From NCBI GenBank assembly GCA_963626805.1, contig CAVFXS010000063.1, positions 19,545 through 83,544 on the forward strand: 64,000 nucleotides of DNA. Direction: 5' to 3'. Under the pieces are notes generated by a model. It was given only the letters and a program-made list of their open reading frames with translations. It had not been told where the DNA came from and ran no database searches. The DNA is from CAG-632 sp963626805. Lineage in GTDB: Bacteria; Bacillota; Clostridia; Lachnospirales; Lachnospiraceae. A program made the position numbers and the translations under genes. Of this stretch, positions 18,567 to 26,850 are shown piece by piece. Each line of letters begins with the position of its first letter. Position 1 is the first letter of the stretch.

Positions 18567-19640
18567 ATGTATACCGGCTCATCAAATTATCACAAAAGCC
18601 TGTCAGGGATGCACAAAAAGACAGGTGGGTCAAAGCAGAGGCAGAAGATCTCAAAAAATAAGAAAAAGTTATCGCTTTGTTACAGGACTCCGTTCGGAAG
18701 TAACCGGTATGGCCGGATATTTCTGGAAGATCTGATACTTCTGAATCAGGACCGGATTGTGAAAGCCCCCCCGGTGAGTCGGTATACAGTTCAAAGCACC
18801 TCTGCGGATGAGGAGAAATCAGAGGAAACAGCAACAGAAAATCAAGAATTAAAAAATCAGGATCTGAAAAATCATGGGTGGAAGAATCAGGGCTCTGCTT
18901 CCCTGGAGGTGACGCTGATTCTTCCGATATTACTGTTTGCTTTCTGGATGTTTTATTCTATGGGGCAGATTTTTATCATGGAAAATCAGATCTACCAGGC
19001 GGTAAATAATACCGCTGACAGTATGGCAGAGACTGCGTACCTGAAACTGATAGTTGAAGAAGGAATAGAAGTAGAGGAGAGCCATGTTTTAGACTGGGGA
19101 GAAGCCTTTCTGCAATTCCGGACATTCCTTGGTGAGAACGAGAGGGTAGAACGGTATGTATTTGGCGGAAGAAACGGGATTCTGCTGGATGGCACTCCGG
19201 TCCTGGATGAAGAAGGATTTATCTGTATTGGGGTAAAATATCTGGTGCGAATACAGGCACCGTTTTTTCGAAGTATCCATGTGCCTGTTCAGGCACACAT
19301 CCGACAGAAGGCATATGTAGGATACGTGAAATCGGAGGATCCGACAGATCAGACATATGTATACGTGGCAGAGCATAGTACGGTTTATCATCTGAGCAGG
19401 AGCTGCAGTCATTTAAAGCTGACAATCTATACAGTATCGCCATCGATATTAGATGAGAATTATTCTGGTCTGCGGGCATGTGAATATTGCGGAGAGATGC
19501 CGGCAGATATTTATTATGTTACACCGACCGGGGATTGCTATCATACATCCAGAGAATGCAGTGGATTAAAGCGGACGGTTCGCCGTGTGTTGAAAAGTGA
19601 AGTGCCGGGATACGCTCCCTGTTCCAGATGCGGATCCTGA
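18567..19640 (+). CDS. TadE-like protein with long N-terminal extension and two Cys/His motifs
   Basis: A 357-residue protein. The TadE-type helix ASLEVTLILPILLFAFWMF begins only at about residue 112; the first 110 residues are basic and low in complexity (KNQDLKNHGWKNQG just before the helix), unlike the short leader of typical TadE. The C-terminus carries two related segments: YHLSRSCSHLKL with CEYCGE, and YHTSRECSGLKR with CSRCGS. Each is an H-x4-C...C-x2-C pattern that could bind metal or form disulfides. The ATG at 18567 has AGAGAGGTG upstream. A pilus-assembly role is inferred from context. Confidence 0.72.
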   Translation: MYTGSSNYHKSLSGMHKKTGGSKQRQKISKNKKKLSLCYRTPFGSNRYGRIFLEDLILLNQDRIVKAPPVSRYTVQSTSADEEKSEETATENQELKNQDLKNHGWKNQGSASLEVTLILPILLFAFWMFYSMGQIFIMENQIYQAVNNTADSMAETAYLKLIVEEGIEVEESHVLDWGEAFLQFRTFLGENERVERYVFGGRNGILLDGTPVLDEEGFICIGVKYLVRIQAPFFRSIHVPVQAHIRQKAYVGYVKSEDPTDQTYVYVAEHSTVYHLSRSCSHLKLTIYTVSPSILDENYSGLRACEYCGEMPADIYYVTPTGDCYHTSRECSGLKRTVRRVLKSEVPGYAPCSRCGS

Positions 19641-19798
19641 ACATGAAATGAAGATACAGTCAGAAATGGAGACACAGACAGAAGCAGGATGATGAATAAA
19701 ACCAGAAAAGCCGACAGGAGTAGAACGGTGGATAGAAACGAAAAATCCGGCGGAAGTAGAATTATGAACAGAAACGAAGAGGCAGGTGGGATAGAACC

Positions 19799-20197
19799 GT
19801 GGATAGAACCGGAAATACAAGTAAGCGTAGAATCGAGGATAGAAGCAGGGAGTCGCACAGAAATAGAAATCAGGGGAGCACGATCATAGAGGTAACATTA
19901 ATTATGAGTCTGGTTCTGGTTGTGATTTTTCTGATACTGACCATGCTGCTTGGTGTGTGGAAGCAGGCAGAGGCACATGCAGATATGATGACTGTGGAAC
20001 AGGACGGGACTGCGCAGCAGGATCATGAGATTTGTACAGAGGTTGCCGGGGCTCGGATCATGTATTCAAAAAAGGTATGTGTGGAGCTGGTGAGGGGATA
20101 CGCAGTTAAGAGCAGTGAGTATCAGATTGAGCGAGATACAGAGACAGAGCAGCGCTTAAGGAGGTGGCAGTTATTTGGAAACCTGTTATCAGACTGA
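19799..20197 (+). CDS. Small TadE/pseudopilin-like protein
   Basis: A 132-residue protein with a basic 26-residue leader and a pilin-like helix (GSTIIEVTLIMSLVLVVIFL), then a short extracytoplasmic tail. The helix mirrors the one in the preceding gene, so this is probably a minor pseudopilin of the Tad system. The start is GTG at 19799 with AGGTGGG 8 nt upstream; the frame is closed by a TAG about 50 bp further up. The 158 bp before it are AGAA-rich and repetitive and contain another short frame. It overlaps the FHA gene by 23 nt. Confidence 0.65.
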   Translation: MDRTGNTSKRRIEDRSRESHRNRNQGSTIIEVTLIMSLVLVVIFLILTMLLGVWKQAEAHADMMTVEQDGTAQQDHEICTEVAGARIMYSKKVCVELVRGYAVKSSEYQIERDTETEQRLRRWQLFGNLLSD

Positions 20198-21533
20198 AGG
20201 TTTTCGGCAGTATATGGTTCTGAAGGGAGAAAGTAAGGATGTCGATGACTTTCAATTAAATATGTTGATGCGATATGAAGGAAGTGGATTATTGCCATTA
20301 GAAATCCAGGGCTGTGACGGACAGTTTCAGATTGCATATGATACCAAGGGGACACAGACATTAGCACAGATGAGTGAAGAGCAGGAGCTTGACTTCCTTG
20401 TATTGCGGCAACTGTTTACAGATTTATGGAACTGCTATAAGGAGATGGAAGAATATCTGCTCCCTTTGGAGGGGATCCTGACAGCGCCGGAGATGATATA
20501 TTACCATGCCGGAAAAAGGCGGTTTCGGTTCTGCTTTCGGATGGGAGGTCAGGGGGAGTTTCATGCCTCTTTGATTATGCTGGTGGAGTTCTGCATGAAA
20601 CACACCCGGCATCAGGATACGGAAGCTGTTATGTATATATACGGATTATACCGGCTGTTACAGGAAGAAACAGCCGGTATAGAAGAGGTACAATGCTTTC
20701 TGGAGAATATGGAGAAGCAGATGAAGAAGGAACCGGATGATACAGGTCTTGTTATGAACACAAAGAGGAGTAATGAGCCGGAAAGAGAAGAAGTCGGAAA
20801 AACAGAAGGATCGGATGCAACACAGAGGGCAGAAAGGACGGGGGAGATAAGCAGAGAAATCGATGGGAAAAAGGTATGGATATACGGGATACTCACCGGG
20901 TTTTCTCTGATTGCTGCTGTCATTTATGCTTTGCGATACTGGGTGTTTCTGGGCTATGACCGCGATTGTAAATTTATGATATTCAGTATGATCCTGTTTT
21001 CATTTTTCCTTTACAGTACAATAAAACTCCGGTGCAGGCAGAATAGGCATAAGGCTCAACAGAGGGCAGAGGAGTCCGGAGAAGAAAGACGGGAAAAAGA
21101 AAAAACGGGAGAAGGACTTCGTAGATCGGTAGTAGAGATAGTGGAGCCATTATCCGGAGAAACCGGTGTAATAGGGAGATTATATGATGGGGAGACAGGG
21201 CTGATACAGGTGACCGGGCAGGATGCGTGGCGCCTAAAGGGAGCGGGAACGCAGGATATTTTGTTGAAGGTACTGCCCGGAATCATTGGTCGATCCAATT
21301 TGGCTGAGTACCCATTGGAGGAAACGGGGATCAGTCGGAAGCACGCTCGTGTATTCCAGCAGGATGGTGAGCTTTATATCGAGGATCTGACATCTACAAA
21401 CGGCACCTACTGTAATGGCAGACGGATTTCCAGAGGGGAACCGGTGCGGCTGGAAGAAGGTAGCAGACTGGTGTTGGGAGCAAACCATTATATTGTTGAA
21501 AAGGTAAAGAAACATTATGGGAGCAATGTCTGA
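20175..21533 (+). CDS. DUF6382 and FHA domain protein of the Tad operon
   Basis: A 452-residue protein. The N-terminal 170 residues fit DUF6382 (YMVLKGE...LLPLEIQG, then the LLPLEGILTAPEMIYY region). A charged linker and two membrane helices (about 238-254, 264-282) follow, and then a C-terminal FHA domain with GRSNLAEY, ISRKHARV and TSTNGTYCNG, the phosphothreonine-reading motifs. The start is TTG at 20175 with AGGAGG 10 nt upstream. It probably couples Ser/Thr phosphorylation to pilus assembly; a Ser/Thr kinase is encoded at 34.6 kb, but a link between them is only speculation. Confidence 0.85.
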   Translation: METCYQTEGFRQYMVLKGESKDVDDFQLNMLMRYEGSGLLPLEIQGCDGQFQIAYDTKGTQTLAQMSEEQELDFLVLRQLFTDLWNCYKEMEEYLLPLEGILTAPEMIYYHAGKRRFRFCFRMGGQGEFHASLIMLVEFCMKHTRHQDTEAVMYIYGLYRLLQEETAGIEEVQCFLENMEKQMKKEPDDTGLVMNTKRSNEPEREEVGKTEGSDATQRAERTGEISREIDGKKVWIYGILTGFSLIAAVIYALRYWVFLGYDRDCKFMIFSMILFSFFLYSTIKLRCRQNRHKAQQRAEESGEERREKEKTGEGLRRSVVEIVEPLSGETGVIGRLYDGETGLIQVTGQDAWRLKGAGTQDILLKVLPGIIGRSNLAEYPLEETGISRKHARVFQQDGELYIEDLTSTNGTYCNGRRISRGEPVRLEEGSRLVLGANHYIVEKVKKHYGSNV

Positions 21534-21554
21534 AAATTAAGAAAACAATCCGGC

Positions 21555-21590
21555 GGGGCAGTTGCTTTTATGCCCCCTTTCCGCTATAAT
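21555..21590 (+). promoter_or_regulatory. Hairpin ending the Tad operon with overlapping promoter for the next gene
   Basis: GGGGCA (21555-21560) pairs with TGCCCC (21571-21576) but lacks a good T-run, so termination is uncertain. Within it, TTGCTT (21562-21567), a 17-bp spacer and TATAAT (21585-21590) form a good sigma-A promoter for the gene at 21660. Confidence 0.55.
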
Positions 21591-21659
21591 AAGATGGAGT
21601 GTTTGTGTATTGAAATATGATGATTCATACAGGAAAAGAAGTACAAAGGAGCGGTTCTG

Positions 21660-22655
21660 GTGAAGATAAACATCTATTATGGCGGACGAGGGCTGATTGA
21701 GGATCCTACGTTATATGTCATTGGGAAAATAACAGAAGTATTAGAAGAGCTTCGTGTAGATGTGAGAAGATATAATCTGTACGAGGATAAGAATGCGATA
21801 GCAACTCTTCCGGCGACATTGAAGGATGCAGATGGAGTAATTCTGGCCGTTTCGCTTGAATGGTTTGGAATTGGTGGATATATGCAGCAATTCCTGGATA
21901 TGTGCTGGTTGTATGGAGACAAAGAGAAGATTGCGACACTTTATATGCTTCCTGTTGTTATGGCAACCACATACGGAGAACGGGATGCAGAGACCTCTGT
22001 GGTAAAGGCCTGGGAAACGCTTGGAGGAACAGCCTTAAAAGGCTTGACCGCATATGTGGAAAATCATACGGAGTTTGAGACCTCTGCGACATATCGGACA
22101 CTGATCGAGAAGCAGGCAGAGAATTTATACCGGGCGATTCATCAGAAAACACCGGTATTTCCGAATAGTAATGTTGCAGTCAGAGAGAATGTATCACGGA
22201 CAAAGACCATTGATCTGACTCCACAGGAAAGTGAGCAGCTGTCCCGATTTGTATCAGATGATGCATATGTAAAGCAGCAGAAGAAGGATATTGAAGAATT
22301 ATCTGCAATGTTTAAGTCCATGCTGGGGGATGAACCACAGGAGAAGGAAGGCGAGTTTATCCGGGAATTCCGGACGAACTATTATCCGCTTGCGGATTTT
22401 TCGGCGAAGTATATTATTATTATACCGGACCGGGAGTCTACCTTATCAATTGAGGTAAATCCGGAGGACATTAAGTGCTGGTATAGTGATGATACGGAAG
22501 CAGATGTGGTAATGCGGGCAGAAACGAAGGTATTAAAAGCAATTTTGCATGGCAAAAATACATTCCAGAGGGCATTTATGTCCGGCGAGATAACAGCGAA
22601 GGGGAATTTTAAGACCCTGCGTATGTTAGATCAGATATTTCGGTTTCGATATTAA
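21660..22655 (+). CDS. Flavodoxin-fold protein fused to SCP2 sterol-carrier domain
   Basis: A 331-residue protein. Residues 1-165 resemble an NADPH-dependent FMN reductase/flavodoxin fold (KINIYYGG, DADGVILAVSLEWFGIGGYMQ, VVMATTYGERDAE). Residues about 225-331 resemble the SCP2 lipid-binding domain (LSIEVNPEDIKCW, DVVMRAETKVLKAILHGK, AFMSGEITAKGNFK). A redox enzyme acting on a bound hydrophobic ligand is a possible reading; the substrate is unknown. The GTG start at 21660 has AAAGGAG 8 nt upstream. Confidence 0.72.
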   Translation: MKINIYYGGRGLIEDPTLYVIGKITEVLEELRVDVRRYNLYEDKNAIATLPATLKDADGVILAVSLEWFGIGGYMQQFLDMCWLYGDKEKIATLYMLPVVMATTYGERDAETSVVKAWETLGGTALKGLTAYVENHTEFETSATYRTLIEKQAENLYRAIHQKTPVFPNSNVAVRENVSRTKTIDLTPQESEQLSRFVSDDAYVKQQKKDIEELSAMFKSMLGDEPQEKEGEFIREFRTNYYPLADFSAKYIIIIPDRESTLSIEVNPEDIKCWYSDDTEADVVMRAETKVLKAILHGKNTFQRAFMSGEITAKGNFKTLRMLDQIFRFRY

Positions 22656-22681
22656 CAGTCAGCAGATAGGATGTGAATGAA

Positions 22682-24283
22682 ATGTCATATAAAGCGTTAT
22701 ACCGTAAGTGGAGACCGGATACATTTGAGGAAGTAAAGGGCCAGGAGCATATTGTAACGACATTGCGGAATCAGATCACGCATGACCGGATCGGACACGC
22801 ATATTTATTCTGCGGAACAAGAGGTACCGGAAAGACAACCGTAGCGAAGCTGTTTGCGAAGGCAGTGAACTGTGAGCATCCGGTAGATGGAAGTCCGTGT
22901 GGGGAGTGTGCGAGCTGCAGATCGATTGCAGAAGGCTCGTCTATGAATGTGATCGAGATCGATGCTGCATCGAACAATGGTGTTGATAATATCCGGGAGA
23001 TCCGGGATGAGGTGCAGTATTCACCGACTGAAGGAAAGTATAAAGTATATATTATAGATGAGGTGCATATGCTCTCAATCGGAGCATTTAATGCACTGTT
23101 AAAGACACTGGAGGAGCCGCCGTCTTATGTGATTTTTATTCTGGCAACTACAGAATCACATAAGGTTCCGATTACGATTTTATCCCGTTGTCAGAAATAT
23201 GATTTTCGCCGGATTACGGTTCAGACGATCTCGGATCGGCTCATGGACCTGATGAACCGGGAAGGTGTATCGGTTGAGAAAAAGGCGATCGATTATATTG
23301 CCAAGGTTGCAGACGGTTCCATGCGAGATGCATTGAGTCTGCTGGATCAGTGCATAGCCTTTTATCTGGGCGAGACCCTGACCTATGAGAAGTGTCTGGA
23401 TGTACTGGGAGCGGTTGATACAGAGGTATTCATCCGGTTGTTAAGTACCGTGGAAGAAAAGAATGTAGACGGAGCGATCGCATTAATTAATGAGATTATC
23501 TGGCAGGGGCGGGAGCTTGGACAGTTTATTCTTGATTTCACATGGTTCATGCGGAACCTGTTACTGTTAAAGAGCTCCGCAAATGCGAGAGATATGTTGG
23601 ATCTGTCAAAGGAGAATCTGGATGCCATGGAGCAGATGGCAGAGAAGGTATCTCTGGATGAGCTGATGCGGTACATCCGTATTTTTTCGGAACTTTCGAA
23701 TAATATTAAATATGCAAGTCAAAAACGGGTAATACTGGAATTAGCAGTCATTAAGCTGTGTGTTCCGGAGATGGAACAGAATTATGATTCTATTATCCAG
23801 CGTATGGATGATTTAACCAGACGGCTGGATCTGATAGAGAAGAATCCGCCGAAGCAGGTGGTGGGGAACGTAGTGCAGACAGCAGCGACAGAATCGAATG
23901 GTGTCAAAGAGTCATCTGAAGCGGAGCTGGTCAAAGCACTTCCGGAAGCAACCCTGCAGGAGCTGAAAAGCATAGCGGCACATCTGCCGGTAGTTTATGA
24001 GAAGCTGGAACCGGCACTAAGAACATTATTACAGATGTCGGATGTGCGGGTGGATAAAGAGCATATGTCAATTGTAATTCTGCTGGATGAGACCAATCAG
24101 GGACTTCTGGCAGAAGGTGGAGAAGATCAGGAAGCAATCCGGGAGGCCTTTGTGCAGGCTTCTGAACGGAATCTGACGGTGGAGTTTCGAAAGAAGTACC
24201 AGAACAATGCCGGGCAGCAGGATCTGATCCGATTGAATATTTTTGAAGAAATGAATATTCCAGTGGAATATGATGATAATTAG
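22682..24283 (+). CDS. dnaX: DNA polymerase III subunit gamma/tau
   Basis: A 533-residue clamp-loader ATPase. It opens MSYKALYRKWRP, the standard DnaX start, so ATG 22682 is chosen over the GTG three codons upstream. Walker A is GTRGTGKTT, a four-Cys zinc module spans CEHPVDGSPCGECASC, and Walker B is IIDEVHML, with the sensor LATTESHKVPITILSRC. It leads the conserved cluster dnaX-ybaB-recR. No programmed frameshift signal was identified. Confidence 0.97.
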   Translation: MSYKALYRKWRPDTFEEVKGQEHIVTTLRNQITHDRIGHAYLFCGTRGTGKTTVAKLFAKAVNCEHPVDGSPCGECASCRSIAEGSSMNVIEIDAASNNGVDNIREIRDEVQYSPTEGKYKVYIIDEVHMLSIGAFNALLKTLEEPPSYVIFILATTESHKVPITILSRCQKYDFRRITVQTISDRLMDLMNREGVSVEKKAIDYIAKVADGSMRDALSLLDQCIAFYLGETLTYEKCLDVLGAVDTEVFIRLLSTVEEKNVDGAIALINEIIWQGRELGQFILDFTWFMRNLLLLKSSANARDMLDLSKENLDAMEQMAEKVSLDELMRYIRIFSELSNNIKYASQKRVILELAVIKLCVPEMEQNYDSIIQRMDDLTRRLDLIEKNPPKQVVGNVVQTAATESNGVKESSEAELVKALPEATLQELKSIAAHLPVVYEKLEPALRTLLQMSDVRVDKEHMSIVILLDETNQGLLAEGGEDQEAIREAFVQASERNLTVEFRKKYQNNAGQQDLIRLNIFEEMNIPVEYDDN

Positions 24284-24295
24284 GAGGATGTAAAA

Positions 24296-24652
24296 ATGGC
24301 AAAACGTGGTGGTGGATATCCCGGAGGAATGATGCCGGGAAATATGAACAATCTGATGAAGCAGGCACAGAAGATGCAGAAGCAGATGGAAGAGGCAACA
24401 AAGGAGCTGGAAGAGAAGACCTATGAAGCAACTGCAGGCGGCGGAGTCGTAAAGGTAGTTGTGAATGGTAAGAAAGAGATTCAGTCGATTGAACTGGACG
24501 AAGAGGTTGTTGACAAGGATGATATTGAGATGCTGCAGGATCTTATTATTGCGGCAGTTAACGAGGCACTCCGGGCACAGGAAGAGGATTCCAATAAGGA
24601 GATGTCCAAGATCACAGGTAATATGGGTGGACTGGGAGGCTTTCCGTTCTAG
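24296..24652 (+). CDS. YbaB/EbfC nucleoid-associated protein
   Basis: A 118-residue homodimeric DNA-binding protein. The Gly/Met-rich start (GGGYPGGMMPGNMNNLMKQA), the coiled-coil KMQKQMEEATKELEEK and the core VKVVVNGKKEIQSIELDEE identify the family. The gene sits between dnaX and recR, as is usual in Firmicutes, and ends 2 bp before recR. Confidence 0.95.
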   Translation: MAKRGGGYPGGMMPGNMNNLMKQAQKMQKQMEEATKELEEKTYEATAGGGVVKVVVNGKKEIQSIELDEEVVDKDDIEMLQDLIIAAVNEALRAQEEDSNKEMSKITGNMGGLGGFPF

Positions 24653-24654
24653 TC

Positions 24655-25254
24655 ATGAATTATTATGGTAATGAGATTAATAATTTAATAGAACAGTTAT
24701 CTCATTTGCCGGGAATTGGCGGTAAGTCAGCACAGCGACTGGCATTTCATATTATTGATATGCCGATGGAGCAGGTGGACCAGCTGGCTAATACCATTCA
24801 GACGGCAAGGAAGAATGTCAAGTATTGCAGTACCTGTTATACCTTGACGGACAAGGAGATATGCCCGATCTGTGCATCGCCGAACCGGGATCACAGCACC
24901 ATCATGGTGGTGGAGGATACCAGAGATCTGGCCGCGTATGAACGTACCGGTCGCTATAATGGTGTTTATCATGTCCTTCATGGAGCACTGGATCCTGCAA
25001 TGGGGAAAGGACCGGAGGATATCAAATTAAAAGAGCTGCTGGTGCGTCTGCAGAATGAAGAGGTAGAAGAGCTGATCATAGCAAGCAATTCAGATGTTCC
25101 GGGTGAAGCAACGGCTATGTATATCAGTAAGCTGGTGAAGCCGTCCGGAATCAAAGTCAGCAGGATTGCCAGTGGAGTACCGATTGGCGGAGAGCTGGAA
25201 TGTATTGATGAAGTAACTCTGTTCCGTGCATTAGAAGGTAGAGTTTATTTATAA
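24655..25254 (+). CDS. recR: Recombination mediator RecR
   Basis: A 199-residue protein acting with RecF and RecO in loading RecA. A helix-hairpin-helix opens the protein (LPGIGGKSAQRLAFHII), the four-Cys zinc finger is CSTCYTLTDKEICPIC, and the Toprim domain starts IMVVEDTRDLAAYE. The C-terminus GELECIDEVTLFRALEGR is typical. The start codon lies 2 bp after the ybaB stop. Confidence 0.97.
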   Translation: MNYYGNEINNLIEQLSHLPGIGGKSAQRLAFHIIDMPMEQVDQLANTIQTARKNVKYCSTCYTLTDKEICPICASPNRDHSTIMVVEDTRDLAAYERTGRYNGVYHVLHGALDPAMGKGPEDIKLKELLVRLQNEEVEELIIASNSDVPGEATAMYISKLVKPSGIKVSRIASGVPIGGELECIDEVTLFRALEGRVYL

Positions 25255-25280
25255 AACATAAGAAAGAGAAGGTGGTTCGT

Positions 25281-26357
25281 ATGAAGAGAATAGGAATGTT
25301 GACCAGTGGTGGAGATTGTCAGGCATTGAACGCAACCATGCGGGGAGTTGTCAAGGGATTGTATGGCTCTTTTAAAGATGTGGAGATATACGGGTTTCTG
25401 GAAGGCTATAAGGGCTTGATGTATGGGAATTACAAGCAGTTAAAGGCCGAGGATTTCTCAGGTATTCTGACACAGGGGGGTACGATACTGGGAACCTCCA
25501 GACAGCCGTTTAAGTTAATGCGGCAGCCGGATGCCAATGGCATGGACAAGGTAAAGGCAATGAAGGATACCTATAAAAAGCTGAAGCTGGACTGCCTGGT
25601 TGTTCTGGGTGGAAACGGTTCACAGAAGACGGCCAATCTGTTAAGCGAAGAAGGCTTAAATGTTATCGGATTACCGAAGACCATTGATAATGATTTATGG
25701 GGCACAGATATGACATTCGGGTTCCAGAGTGCAGTAGATATTGCTACAGATGCAATTGATTGTATTCATACGACAGCAGCTTCTCATGGCAGGGTCTTTA
25801 TTGTAGAGATTATGGGACATAAGGTAGGATGGATTACATTATATGCCGGTATTGCCGGTGGTGCGGATATTATTTTGATTCCGGAGATTCCATATGATAT
25901 TAAGAATATCTGCAAGGCCTTAGACAGACGTGCACAGCAGGGCAAGCGGTTCTCTATTCTGGCAGTTGCAGAGGGTGCTATTTCAAAGGAAGTTGCTTCT
26001 CTGCCAAAGAAGGAGCGGAAGGCAATTCTGGAGAATCCGAAGTATCCGTCTGTAGCATATGAGATCGCAGAACAGATCAAGTCCTATGGTGGACAGGAAG
26101 TCCGGGTAACCGTTCCGGGACATACACAGAGAGGTGGAAGTCCATGTCCATATGACCGTGTTTTATCAAGCCGTTTTGGTGCAAAGGCAGCAGAGCTGAT
26201 CAAAGAGGGCAAGTATGGAGAGCTTGTTGTATTGAAGAATGATGAGGTAACCTCTATTCCGTTGTCTGAATCGGCAGGAAAGTTAAAATATGTTTCGCCG
26301 GAGGACAGCATTGTACAGAATGCAAGAATGTTAGGTATTTCCTTCGGTGACGAATAA
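25281..26357 (+). CDS. pfkA: 6-phosphofructokinase
   Basis: A 358-residue glycolytic kinase of the PfkA family. Visible motifs are the nucleotide site TSGGDCQALNA, the catalytic PKTIDND and the substrate loop EIMGHKVGWI. The phosphoryl-donor motif reads GGNGS where E. coli PfkA has GGDGS. The Gly is retained, which in the family points to ATP; the Asp that helps hold magnesium is Asn here. PKTIDND rather than PGTIDND places it with the longer actinobacterial/clostridial branch. ATG 25281 has AAGGTGG 5 nt upstream, so the GTG at 25272 is not the start. Confidence 0.92.
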   Translation: MKRIGMLTSGGDCQALNATMRGVVKGLYGSFKDVEIYGFLEGYKGLMYGNYKQLKAEDFSGILTQGGTILGTSRQPFKLMRQPDANGMDKVKAMKDTYKKLKLDCLVVLGGNGSQKTANLLSEEGLNVIGLPKTIDNDLWGTDMTFGFQSAVDIATDAIDCIHTTAASHGRVFIVEIMGHKVGWITLYAGIAGGADIILIPEIPYDIKNICKALDRRAQQGKRFSILAVAEGAISKEVASLPKKERKAILENPKYPSVAYEIAEQIKSYGGQEVRVTVPGHTQRGGSPCPYDRVLSSRFGAKAAELIKEGKYGELVVLKNDEVTSIPLSESAGKLKYVSPEDSIVQNARMLGISFGDE

Positions 26358-26374
26358 GATAAAATAGCAACAAA

Positions 26375-26437
26375 TCACCCTCCATGCATACAATATTCTG
26401 TAAGAGATGATTCTGGAATCAGAATGCAGGAGGGTGA
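26375..26437 (+). promoter_or_regulatory. RBS-sequestering inverted repeat before the gene at 26440
   Basis: TCACCCTCC-ATGCAT (26375-26389) can pair with ATGCAGGAGGGTGA (26424-26437) with a single bulged A. The right arm contains the complete Shine-Dalgarno (GGAGGGTG) of the next gene. An inner ATTCTG/CAGAAT pairing is also possible. There is no T-run, so it is better read as a translational control hairpin than as a terminator. Confidence 0.55.
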
Positions 26438-26439
26438 AT

Positions 26440-26829
26440 ATGAGTAGTTTTCAGGATTATTTACAGCAGGCATCTCAGAAGCTGTGGCCGGATAAATTCA
26501 ATCTGGATCAATTAGAAATGTCGGAAGAAGATGCCTATCAGGATTATGAAAGAATGAAACGCATGTATCCGAGAGAAGCCAGATTTATAGCCGCCATGGT
26601 GGAGGATATGTGTGATCAGTTAGAATATGAGGGTAGTCCGATGTTTGATGAACAGCCGGATGCTGTCAGCATCTATCGGATGGCGGAAGAAGTCTGGATT
26701 CGTATGAAAGGACGGGATGCAGGGAGTCCCAAGCCGGATGACCCGGTGATACAGCTTTCCCTGATTTTAATATGTAACGAATTTCATATGCGTCGGTGTC
26801 GGTATCGACAGAGGAGACGACTTTTTTAG
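26440..26829 (+). CDS. Conserved hypothetical protein, 129 aa
   Basis: Not recognised. An acidic N-terminal two thirds rich in Glu/Asp (LEMSEEDAYQDYERMKRMYP) and a strongly basic end (RRCRYRQRRRLF). No membrane segment or signal peptide. ATG 26440 has GGAGGG 5 nt upstream; that box lies in the right arm of an inverted repeat. It is followed after 21 bp by a membrane-anchored protein, perhaps in the same transcript. Confidence 0.7.
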   Translation: MSSFQDYLQQASQKLWPDKFNLDQLEMSEEDAYQDYERMKRMYPREARFIAAMVEDMCDQLEYEGSPMFDEQPDAVSIYRMAEEVWIRMKGRDAGSPKPDDPVIQLSLILICNEFHMRRCRYRQRRRLF

Positions 26830-26850
26830 GATATATTCGGGAGCAACGAA

